DNA of 7,667 nucleotides from Candidatus Omnitrophota bacterium (GTDB lineage Bacteria; Omnitrophota; Gorgyraeia; 2-02-FULL-51-18; JAGOUK01), in assembly GCA_018061225.1 (NCBI GenBank), contig JAGOUK010000056.1, forward strand, positions 1-7,667, written 5' to 3'. Position 1 is the first letter of the stretch. The number at the start of each line of letters is the position of its first letter. The position numbers and the translations under genes are program-made. The notes beneath the pieces were generated by a model. The model saw only the letters and a list, made by a program, of their open reading frames with translations. It ran no database searches and was not told the origin of the DNA. This document shows positions 1-5,799 of the stretch, piece by piece.

Positions 1-284
1 AACAGCCGTATCATTTCTGCCAACAAGCGACGAATATGCTCGTCACGCTCGCCAAGCTGTTGTATCAAAAAATGTTTTTCGCCGTTAGCGGCTTCGGTCT
101 GCCGCTTGGAGTCTGCAAGGTCAAGCTGGCTCTGCGCGAGCTGATTGGCAACGGACTTTAGGCGAATCTCGGCCTGATGACGGATGCGCTTTTCGTATTT
201 CCAGGCAAAACCAGCAGATAGAACGAGTACGATGGGGAGTAGACGGGCAATCATCAAGTAGGAGGAGCGGTTCCAAAATGACAT
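1..284 (-). CDS. Membrane-anchored coiled-coil protein of unknown function (N-terminal part)
   Basis: I do not recognise this protein; only its first 94 codons are inside the window, and the frame is open to position 1. It begins MSFWNRSSYLMIARLL. A single hydrophobic segment follows at about residues 11-27, and then a long charged stretch (about 28-94) rich in K, R, E, Q, A and L with heptad-like spacing, which suggests a coiled coil. The likely topology is an inner-membrane anchor with a periplasmic or cytoplasmic coiled-coil rod; no catalytic motif is visible. No good ribosome binding site precedes the ATG at 284: an AAGGA lies about 14 nt upstream and falls inside the spacer of a good predicted promoter, so the message may be leaderless. 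An internal ATG at 254 (residue 11, just before the hydrophobic segment) is an alternative start but also lacks a Shine-Dalgarno. It follows the usher-like gene by 61 nt and has its own promoter, so a role in the pilus is not established. Confidence 0.7.
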   Translation of the reverse strand, partial: MSFWNRSSYLMIARLLPIVLVLSAGFAWKYEKRIRHQAEIRLKSVANQLAQSQLDLADSKRQTEAANGEKHFLIQQLGERDEHIRRLLAEMIRL

Positions 285-289
285 GCTTT

Positions 290-319
290 TTTATACCATC
301 CTTAGAGGTTAAAGGTCAA
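290..319 (-). promoter_or_regulatory. Predicted sigma70-type promoter of the coiled-coil gene
   Basis: On the minus strand TTGACC (314-319) and TATAAA (290-295) are separated by 18 nt; each box matches the sigma70 consensus at 5 of 6 positions. The -10 box ends only 5 nt before the ATG at 284. Transcription would therefore start at, or within a few bases of, the start codon, giving a leaderless or nearly leaderless mRNA. Confidence 0.55.
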
Positions 320-345
320 TCATCTTTTTACAATACTGACTGTAC

Positions 346-3279
346 CTATTCATTTTTTTTAATAGGCAAATCCTGATTGATCTGCGCCGGCTCATGAGAA
401 AACAGAATATCTTTTGAATAATCCGTAACAAATCCGACCACCGAACCGGGAGTCACTGTGAGGGTGTGTGTTCCACCGGGAACATGTTCAAACAAGTAAT
501 AGCCCTCCGCGTCCGCTTCGGCTCTTAGACTTCCCAGCCGTACTCTTGCCCCCGCAACCCCTGATTCGTTTTTATCCATGAAGTTATTTCCATTCAAGTC
601 CTCAAACACCTGCCCGCTCACCGTCCGCTCCGCCATCACCGCAAAGTCCATCCTAAACTGCACACCTTCACTCAACTCAAATTCGCGCCGCATCGCGCCG
701 ACCGGCAAATATCCGATCGGCAGTGATCTCAAATCCATTTGAATCTGATGAGATCCGGTCATCAGATCATCGTATCTAAACCGTCCTGTATTTTCTGTCA
801 CGCGCTGCGACTTGCCGTCCAGTATCACCTTGACCGCGCCCACTCCTTGATCGCCCGGATCAAATTTGCCGTTGCCGTTCAGATCATTGAAGATAAGCCC
901 CATCACTGAAGACCGGACAACCAAACCAAAGTCCACGGACTTCACCGCGTCTTCCAGCGCCAGGTCGCGGCGAAGCGAGCCGGTCACCGTGTGCCCGTAG
1001 GGAATCTTGTTGGGGTCCAGGATCAGCGTCGCCCGCTTGCCGCCGACCGACGCGGTCTCGTATTTGCCGGCATCATCGGTCATGACTTCGGTCCCCGCCA
1101 CGCGGATGATCTGTCCGGGCACCCCGACCTCATCCGGCTGCCGCATGCCGTCACCGTTCCGGTCCAGATACACCGTGCCAAAGAACTTTGCCTGCGATTC
1201 CCACCGAACTTGCGTGTCGTAAAGGTAGCGCACTCCCGTCACGATCTCGGCTTCGGACCGCGCTTCATTCACACGGTTTTCTCCGCGCATGGCCGAATAA
1301 CGCGCGTCGAGGAACAGCTCGATATTCTCGATGGCATACGTCACCGACCCCTGGATCTCCGCCCGATCTTCGCCGATCATGTAGCTCCGCTGGGCTTCCG
1401 TCTCTTCCTCATCCGTGTAGCGGAAAGAAAAATCGGTGCTGATCGGGGTGTCCCCCACACGGGCCCTGCGCGTCAGCGCGTAGACCATGGATCTCGGGTG
1501 AGAGACGCGGTGATCGAAGGTTTCTTCCAACAGGCTGATGTTTTGACTGTAAGAAAATAAGAAGTCGTACACAAGAGGCGTTTGGAATCCCAACGTCAAG
1601 GTGTCACGCCTGAAGTTGGACTCCGGATTGGTCAGGCTTTCCGAATTGTCGCTGAGCAGCCGAGAAAAAAGCGAAATCTGGCGGCCGGCAAACGAAACCC
1701 CCTGCGTGTAAGTGATCGCCTGACTTTGATCACGGTAGGGAGAAATCGTCGCCGTCTCCTCGTAATCCTTAAGGTCTATTTGAAAATTCGAAAGCGCTCC
1801 TACCCGCCAGCGAAAGTTCATGTCCTGACGGGTGTTGTACCGCGCGTATTCCCCTGGCGCAAAAAACTGGCGGTCCCGGTAAATATCGACCGCGTAACGC
1901 GCGTCCAAATCCTCGGTGATCGACCACAGGGCGTCCAAATTAAGCCCCTGCTCTCCCTGTCCTCCAGGATTGCCCACCACGGTGAAGAACTTTTTGGAGG
2001 TGTCTCGATATTCGGATTTGAAGTTGAGTTTGGGATATTTCCAGACACCCGCGATGCGGTGCGAAAAGTGCGCGCTATCAAAGCCCGACCGGGTGGTCAC
2101 ATCAAAATGATCGGTGATGTTATAGGTTTGATCCAGCTCATACGCGTGTTCGTTGAGATCATCCGCGCGTGATTGACCGTTGGCGTGGACATACCCAAAC
2201 CGGTAGTTGGCAGCCGGATTCATTTGCCAATCCACGAAGCCTCCTCCGGCGAAAGAGTCCAATGTCGTCTCCCCTCCTGCCGTGCCGGCGGAGCCCAGCG
2301 AGCCAAGAATACTGGTGAGTTCCCGCCCGTAGAACGCAGTGTAGCTAAAGGGCTGCCGCTCTGGCCGATGCTCCCACTGGACGCCCCGAAATCTAAATTG
2401 CGGCAAGATAAGCATCTGCGACCTGAAGTTAGTGTCCGCGATGCTCAAATCAGCGTCCTTGACGGACCCATAATGAAAATCACTGATCTTCGCCGAGATC
2501 TGAGTCAGCTCCGGCTTGTTGGCAAACTCGCGGATCTCCGCGCTCCCCTCAAGCTGACCGACCGGCAGATCCCCGGTCACGCCAAATCCCTGGCTGTACG
2601 CGAGCGAGGTCTGGCCGATATCCCTAAATCCGTTACCCTGATAAAATTGCGACCGATTGTTCGTGTACTCGATCTTAAAACTTTCCCCGCGTTCGATTTG
2701 CTCCTCTTTCCGTTTGATGTATTGAGCGATCGACTTCTGCGGGATCACGCGGATTTGAAACGTGACGCGTCCTTCAGAATCCCAGACATGCACCACCGTC
2801 GTGCCCACGGCCGCGCCTTTGATCTGAAGCGCGCTCGGGTTCACCAAAAAAAACTCCAGCTTATCTTCAGCGGATGCCAGATAACGCTGAATGCCGCGGG
2901 ATTCGAGCGTCGCAACTTGGCCCAGCTCCAAGTCTAACGCGCGGGACACGCCGCGAAGGTCCGCCAGCGAGACCGACACAGGGTCCGGCACACGGACCAC
3001 GACGTCTTCATTGTCACTCTCTGAGGGCTCAAAATATTTGGCGGTCGGACCAGCCGACTTCAGCCTGGTTCCTTCCAAAAATCCAGCCTGCTTTTCCTGC
3101 GCCTCGTCCTGCCCGCCGCCGGCAAATCGGTCATTCCAAACTTGATCCATTTTAAAAAATCGCGCAGAAGGGTCAGCGGAGACGGGCGGCGCCGCAAGAA
3201 AAATAACGGACAGCAGGAGCAGCGCCGAAATGAACGGCGGGGGGAAAGGGCGTCTTATGTCACGATAGGAAGGGGTCAC
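346..3279 (-). CDS. Usher-like outer-membrane protein: secretin N-terminal domain, beta-barrel, three SdrD-B-like domains
   Basis: Probable outer-membrane pore or anchor of the pilus, in the position an usher gene would occupy. A signal peptide covers residues 1-35 (hydrophobic core at 16-30, cleavage after PVSA). Residues about 97-178 resemble the N-terminal domain of CpaC-type pilus secretins, including the diagnostic stretch LQIKGAAVGTTVVHVWD. A charged linker (181-200) leads into about 500 residues (200-697) of alternating short strands rich in aromatic residues, as in outer-membrane barrels. Three C-terminal Ig-like domains start at about 699, 792 and 888. Each opens with a G-x-V/I-F/Y-x-D-x-N-G pattern and a calcium-type loop: DRNGDGMRQPDE (706-717), DLNGNGKFDPGD (799-810) and DLNGNNFMDKNE (894-905). 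The start is GTG and overlaps the chaperone stop by 4 nt (GTGA) without a clear Shine-Dalgarno, which points to translational coupling. I see no FimD/PapC signature, so 'usher' is an inference from context. A non-usher anchor or adhesin is the main alternative. Confidence 0.75.
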   Translation of the reverse strand: MTPSYRDIRRPFPPPFISALLLLSVIFLAAPPVSADPSARFFKMDQVWNDRFAGGGQDEAQEKQAGFLEGTRLKSAGPTAKYFEPSESDNEDVVVRVPDPVSVSLADLRGVSRALDLELGQVATLESRGIQRYLASAEDKLEFFLVNPSALQIKGAAVGTTVVHVWDSEGRVTFQIRVIPQKSIAQYIKRKEEQIERGESFKIEYTNNRSQFYQGNGFRDIGQTSLAYSQGFGVTGDLPVGQLEGSAEIREFANKPELTQISAKISDFHYGSVKDADLSIADTNFRSQMLILPQFRFRGVQWEHRPERQPFSYTAFYGRELTSILGSLGSAGTAGGETTLDSFAGGGFVDWQMNPAANYRFGYVHANGQSRADDLNEHAYELDQTYNITDHFDVTTRSGFDSAHFSHRIAGVWKYPKLNFKSEYRDTSKKFFTVVGNPGGQGEQGLNLDALWSITEDLDARYAVDIYRDRQFFAPGEYARYNTRQDMNFRWRVGALSNFQIDLKDYEETATISPYRDQSQAITYTQGVSFAGRQISLFSRLLSDNSESLTNPESNFRRDTLTLGFQTPLVYDFLFSYSQNISLLEETFDHRVSHPRSMVYALTRRARVGDTPISTDFSFRYTDEEETEAQRSYMIGEDRAEIQGSVTYAIENIELFLDARYSAMRGENRVNEARSEAEIVTGVRYLYDTQVRWESQAKFFGTVYLDRNGDGMRQPDEVGVPGQIIRVAGTEVMTDDAGKYETASVGGKRATLILDPNKIPYGHTVTGSLRRDLALEDAVKSVDFGLVVRSSVMGLIFNDLNGNGKFDPGDQGVGAVKVILDGKSQRVTENTGRFRYDDLMTGSHQIQMDLRSLPIGYLPVGAMRREFELSEGVQFRMDFAVMAERTVSGQVFEDLNGNNFMDKNESGVAGARVRLGSLRAEADAEGYYLFEHVPGGTHTLTVTPGSVVGFVTDYSKDILFSHEPAQINQDLPIKKNE

Positions 3280-4073
3280 TCGATAGAAATCTTTTTTTCC
3301 TCAACCAGCAACTCACCATCACCCAAGTCAAAGGTGAACACTCCGTCATAGGTCCCGGGGGCGAGGCGGCCGGGCCATTCGGTTTCTTGCGAAGTCGTCG
3401 ATCCTTCGCGGGAATAGATCGGGTTGAGTTTGCCGCGCGCCTTGGCGGCTCCCTCTGCGTCGATCAGCATGAATTCCCCCTCCACCGTCAGCGACGTGTT
3501 GCCGGTATTTTTAAAAACGGGCCGAATCACCGAAGGACGATTGCCCTTTCCGGGCGTAAACTCGAGCAGTTCAATTTTGCCCTCATGACGGACCGTGCCG
3601 GCGATATCGACGTAAAACAGTGAGCCGATGCGGCCGGCCACCGAAACGCTCGCGCCTTCTTCATTCTGCCCGACTCCAAGGGATGTTTCAAAAAACATGA
3701 TCGAGTATCTTGTCCCGCCGTCCACGGCCGACGGCACAGCGATGGTGTAATCAACCGTCTGCTTACCAAATGGCTCGATCACCAAAAGACTTGGGTTATA
3801 AGTGATCCATGGAGAAGCGGTGTTCGGAAGCGTTCCCGCCGGAAAAAAATCCTTGTCGCCGTTGCCCGAATCTAAATATTCCCAATCTTCCGTGTACACC
3901 TTGACCGTAACAGTGCCGTCTGTTGGATTCGATATATGGATTTGACCGGCTTTGGTTTCACCCGGAGTCATCTCCAGGCGCACGCGCGCTTCATCAATGC
4001 GGATGGTTGTTGCCGCCGCAGGAGCCGCGGCAAAGAGAGAAGCGACGGCGACCGCTAGTACAAAATATCTCAT
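3276..4073 (-). CDS. Periplasmic PapD-like pilus chaperone
   Basis: A 265-residue protein with a signal peptide (residues 1-21, cleavage near APAAA/TTI) and two beta-sandwich domains. Domain 1 (about 23-135) begins with TTIRIDEARVRLEMTPGET. It continues with IHISNPTDGTVTVKVYTEDW, typical of the first strands of PapD-like and other chaperone-type immunoglobulin domains, and ends with RYSIMFFETSL, resembling the closing strand of periplasmic fimbrial chaperones. Domain 2 (about 165-265) carries PVFKNTGNTSLTVEGEF, another Ig-type strand pair. Such chaperones bind pilin subunits by donating a beta strand and deliver them to the outer membrane. The ATG at 4073 has a good AAGGAG site 10 nt upstream. 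It lies after pilin A, across a strong hairpin, and overlaps the usher-like gene by 4 nt, so the two products are probably made in a fixed ratio. Overall identity to classical chaperones appears low; the two-domain fold and the context carry the assignment. Confidence 0.75.
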   Translation of the reverse strand: MRYFVLAVAVASLFAAAPAAATTIRIDEARVRLEMTPGETKAGQIHISNPTDGTVTVKVYTEDWEYLDSGNGDKDFFPAGTLPNTASPWITYNPSLLVIEPFGKQTVDYTIAVPSAVDGGTRYSIMFFETSLGVGQNEEGASVSVAGRIGSLFYVDIAGTVRHEGKIELLEFTPGKGNRPSVIRPVFKNTGNTSLTVEGEFMLIDAEGAAKARGKLNPIYSREGSTTSQETEWPGRLAPGTYDGVFTFDLGDGELLVEEKKISIE

Positions 4074-4089
4074 AGTTTCCAGTCTCCTT

Positions 4090-4174
4090 GGTTGTGCTTA
4101 TTTTATCAAATTTAATCAAAAATAAATGAAGAAGCGCCTCCTGGGCTTATTCCCAGAAGGCGCTTCGCACAACC
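4090..4174 (-). repeat. Long-range inverted repeat bracketing the terminator hairpin and touching the chaperone RBS
   Basis: On the minus strand GGTTGTGC (4167-4174) lies just before the 15-bp hairpin, and its perfect complement GCACAACC (4090-4097) lies just before the AAGGAG ribosome binding site of the chaperone gene. Pairing would close an 8-bp stem around the hairpin and place the RBS at its base. An 8-bp match in a region this size can occur by chance, so only the location makes it notable. Confidence 0.35.
4116..4166 (-). terminator. Strong intercistronic hairpin, likely partial terminator after pilin A
   Basis: The minus strand forms a 15-bp stem (arms 4152-4166 and 4131-4145, one G-T pair, 6-nt loop AATAAG) starting GAAGCGCC. 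It is followed by TTCATTTATTTTTG rather than an unbroken T-run. As a terminator it is leaky at best, and it may also protect the 3' end of the pilin mRNA. Its place between an abundant subunit gene and the chaperone/usher-like pair fits the usual need for many more subunits than assembly proteins. An AT-rich stretch just after it (about 4098-4125) could hold a weak promoter, but I see no convincing boxes. Confidence 0.65.
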
Positions 4175-4236
4175 CCCAGAGGCCGTGATGGCCTGTACCT
4201 AGCCTCCGGCCGTCCATACGGCCCTCGGCATACTTT
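4175..4236 (-). other. GC-rich structured spacer downstream of pilin A
   Basis: This stretch directly after the pilin A stop codon can fold into two small hairpins on the minus strand: GGCCGT-ATGG-ACGGCC (4208-4223) and AGGCC-ATCAC-GGCCT (4180-4194). GAGGC/GCCTC segments (4202-4206 and 4179-4183) could form a competing pairing. It is more GC-rich than the AT-rich DNA around it. I cannot assign it to a known RNA family; it may simply be structured 3' UTR leading into the terminator hairpin. Confidence 0.35.
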
Positions 4237-4839
4237 TTATGAACTAAGAGCCATGGTGTACACCAGTGAGCTCGAGTAGCTGCCAGAAGCCTGATCCAGC
4301 AGGATGGGCTGCCAACCGGTGAACGGAGCAGTTACCCCGCCGCCGCTGATCCCATAAACGAGCTGAATGAAGGCTCCGGTGCCAGTAGCGTTGGATGTAT
4401 AGATGGTCTGATTGCTCATTTTTGCATTCTGTCCGCCTGCCGTGAAGCTGTCGCCACTGATGTCCGAACCATTTGACCGGGCTGATACCACTGTCATGAC
4501 CGTGGCATCGGGGAGCGTCGTCGTTCCATTAGAGAGCGCGGGCATATTGGCTTTGATCGTGTAGGGCCGGCTGGATGTGTTCGCCGACAGATAGACCGTG
4601 TACGCATCGGCGCCGTACATCACACTATTCGTCGTATCCCGGAGCAGTTCCCCAAACGCCATGGTTGTTCCAAGATTGGATCCGGTTGGGTTGCCGCTGC
4701 CATCCAGCTTGAAGATCTGCATGGATAGATCAAGAACGGAATCAATGCTAGCTGAGACGGTGACAGTCTGTGTCGTTGCGGCCATGGCCGGAACAGAAAC
4801 TGCCAGAGCCAAAGCGAGTGCGGTGATGACCTTTTTCAT
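4237..4839 (-). CDS. Pilin A: secreted spore coat U-like fibre subunit
   Basis: A 200-residue exported subunit with a signal peptide (1-20, cleavage AMA/ATT). The mature N-terminus, TTQTVTVSASIDSVLDLSM, alternates hydrophobic residues, as expected of a donor strand that inserts into the neighbouring subunit. Landmarks of the spore coat U/pilin-like fold follow: MAFGELL (60-66), SSRPYTI (89-95), QTIYTSNATGTG (144-155) and the C-terminal strand GSYSSSLVYTMALSS (186-200). Pilin B has the same landmarks in the same order, so the two are paralogues. There is no cysteine, unlike most classical chaperone-usher and spore coat U proteins, so the fold is not disulfide-locked. The start is fixed by a strong GGAGG 5 nt before the ATG. 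It sits behind its own promoter and c-di-GMP-I riboswitch and upstream of the chaperone. It may be the major shaft subunit; that is inferred from the strong promoter and RBS, not proven. Confidence 0.75.
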   Translation of the reverse strand: MKKVITALALALAVSVPAMAATTQTVTVSASIDSVLDLSMQIFKLDGSGNPTGSNLGTTMAFGELLRDTTNSVMYGADAYTVYLSANTSSRPYTIKANMPALSNGTTTLPDATVMTVVSARSNGSDISGDSFTAGGQNAKMSNQTIYTSNATGTGAFIQLVYGISGGGVTAPFTGWQPILLDQASGSYSSSLVYTMALSS

Positions 4840-4893
4840 AATGACCTCCGTTTATCGTTTAACCTGGCTTTCATATTCGCTTAAATTGCGTAT

Positions 4894-4939
4894 AAAAAAA
4901 ACCGGGCTGCCTTACCTGTTATTGGTCTTGGCAACCCGG
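4894..4939 (-). terminator. Riboswitch-controlled intrinsic terminator upstream of pilin A
   Basis: CCGGGTTGCC (4930-4939) pairs over 10 bp, including one T-G, with GGCAGCCCGG (4902-4911), and an unbroken run of eight T (4894-4901) follows. The 5' arm is also the conserved 3' end of the c-di-GMP aptamer, so aptamer and terminator cannot form together. Ligand binding should favour readthrough into pilin A. Confidence 0.85.
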
Positions 4940-5000
4940 CTGACCTTAAACATTTTAAGGTTCCTGAGGCTTTGCGTCCCACCCTTACGGATGGTTTGCC
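4930..5000 (-). promoter_or_regulatory. Cyclic di-GMP-I (GEMM-I) riboswitch aptamer of pilin A
   Basis: The minus strand contains the GEMM-I core in order: GGCAAACC (ending at 5000); a hairpin with a GNRA tetraloop, CCATCC-GTAA-GGGTGG (4979-4994); the conserved GGGACGCAAAGCC; a second helix ACCTTAAA-ATG-TTTAAGGT; and AGCCGGGTTGCC (4930-4941). These match the V. cholerae Vc2 class. Aligned from GCAAACC, the base equivalent to Vc2 G20 is G, which predicts c-di-GMP rather than cGAMP preference; that alignment is from memory. The aptamer lies between a good promoter and pilin A, and its 3' strand doubles as a terminator arm, so it is probably an ON switch. Confidence 0.93.
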
Positions 5001-5008
5001 TTTTCACT

Positions 5009-5057
5009 CCCCGTATTCGCCTTTAAAGAACTCGGTTCCGAATGAACGGGGCGAATA
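5009..5057 (-). other. Folded leader between promoter and pilin A aptamer
   Basis: The leader upstream of the aptamer can form either an 8-bp stem, TATTCGCC/GGCGAATA (5050-5057 with 5014-5021), or an overlapping 6-bp stem, CCCCGT/ACGGGG (5046-5051 with 5009-5014). The two exclude each other because they share bases. Short GAAC/GTTC hairpins are possible inside the loop. The pilin B leader has no counterpart of similar strength. It may guide co-transcriptional folding or protect the 5' end; the role is unknown. Confidence 0.4.
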
Positions 5058-5067
5058 TCCTGACTGA

Positions 5068-5096
5068 AGTATACACAATGACTCTGACCTTTTCAA
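5068..5096 (-). promoter_or_regulatory. Predicted sigma70-type promoter of pilin A
   Basis: TTGAAA (5091-5096) and TATACT (5068-5073) are separated by exactly 17 nt on the minus strand; each box matches the consensus at 5 of 6 positions. Transcription should begin near 5060, about 60 nt before the riboswitch aptamer. Pilin A, and probably the chaperone and usher-like gene behind it, would be read from here. Confidence 0.7.
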
Positions 5097-5100
5097 GGTC
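5086..5100. promoter_or_regulatory. Perfect palindrome over the -35 box of the pilin A promoter (possible operator)
   Basis: GACCTT-TTC-AAGGTC is a 6-3-6 perfect inverted repeat covering the whole -35 box. No T-run follows on the minus strand, so it is not a good terminator for the upstream pilin B. A regulator bound here would block or modify RNA polymerase binding. No such palindrome is at the pilin B promoter. Confidence 0.35.
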
Positions 5101-5143
5101 TATATGCTATGTTTTTATTATCTATTTGCTAAACGTCTTACTA

Positions 5144-5740
5144 TTAGGTCAGAACAATCTGAAACGTAATCGACGAAGAGTAGCTCCCGCCCGACTGATC
5201 AAATGGGACAAAACCCGTTGCGCCCGTAGCCGCGTCATTCGTAATCGCATAGGTGAAGGCCACCGGTACGTAGGAGCCGGCGGGTTCACTTTGGTAAATG
5301 ATTTTATTGGTGCCGATGAAGGACCCTGCAGTGCCGATAGTCGCGCCCGCGGGATAAGCGGCTCCGTTCTTATCTGTCGGCCATGGTGTCACCATGCATG
5401 CTCCCGCCGGAATGGTTTGATTACCGTTTGTCAGAATATTCGCGCTCTGTGTCAGGCGGTAAGGGCGGCTGGAAGAATTGGGATGCAGGTACACATCAAA
5501 ATAGAATTCCCCTCTCATCGGACCGTTGGCAGAGTCTGATTTTAAAGTGCCAAAGTTCATGGAAGTGGCGCCCCAGTTTGTCACCACACCGTCTTTGAAT
5601 TCTCGTATCTCAACACCCAGCTCCAAGACCGATTGGACGGTGGCCGTGAAGGGAACGGTCACGGAACCGGCCGCGTGAGCGGAAACGGCCAAAAGAATCA
5701 GAGCAGCGGCCATCGGGAGGCTGATGAGTGATTTTTTCAT
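5144..5740 (-). CDS. Pilin B: secreted spore coat U-like fibre subunit
   Basis: A 198-residue paralogue of pilin A. The signal peptide covers residues 1-23 or 24 (AHA/AGS). The mature N-terminus SVTVPFTATVQSVLELGVEI has the same alternating hydrophobic pattern. Shared landmarks are MNFGTLKSD (61-69), SSSRPYRLTQ (89-98), NKIIYQSEPAGSY (145-157) and the C-terminal strand GGSYSSSITFQIVLT (184-198). The one cysteine (Cys115) cannot form an internal disulfide. Divergence between A and B is large outside these landmarks, so they probably have different places in the fibre, for example shaft against minor or tip-proximal subunit. The ATG at 5740 has an AAGGAA site 7 nt upstream, only about 10 nt after the riboswitch terminator T-run. 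It has its own promoter and riboswitch, so its level can be set apart from that of pilin A. Which of the two is the major subunit cannot be told from sequence. Confidence 0.75.
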   Translation of the reverse strand: MKKSLISLPMAAALILLAVSAHAAGSVTVPFTATVQSVLELGVEIREFKDGVVTNWGATSMNFGTLKSDSANGPMRGEFYFDVYLHPNSSSRPYRLTQSANILTNGNQTIPAGACMVTPWPTDKNGAAYPAGATIGTAGSFIGTNKIIYQSEPAGSYVPVAFTYAITNDAATGATGFVPFDQSGGSYSSSITFQIVLT

Positions 5741-5758
5741 GGGCCGCTTCCTTTCATT

Positions 5759-5799
5759 AAAAAAACCGGGCTGCCTTACCTGCTGGTTTGGCGGCCCGG
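5759..5799 (-). terminator. Riboswitch-controlled intrinsic terminator upstream of pilin B
   Basis: CCGGGCCGCC (5790-5799) pairs with GGCAGCCCGG (5766-5775) over 9 of 10 positions, with one C-A mismatch, followed by seven T (5759-5765). As at pilin A, the 5' arm is the end of the aptamer. The mismatch should make this stem slightly weaker than its twin, which may give a higher basal level. Confidence 0.83.

Noticed and set aside
991..2937. Long plus-strand open frames, including ones of 189, 196 and 254 codons
   Set aside because: They lie opposite the usher-like gene, their translations are rich in R, P and H without family features, and none has a fitting ribosome binding site. They are antisense shadows.
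4175..4236. A third, degenerate c-di-GMP riboswitch upstream of the chaperone
   Set aside because: The GCAAACC, GNRA hairpin and GACGCAAAGCC elements are absent, so the segment is not GEMM-like despite its structure.
5086..5100. Palindrome as the terminator of pilin B
   Set aside because: The 6-bp stem is AT-rich and is followed by AGAGTC, not a T-run, and it overlaps a promoter.
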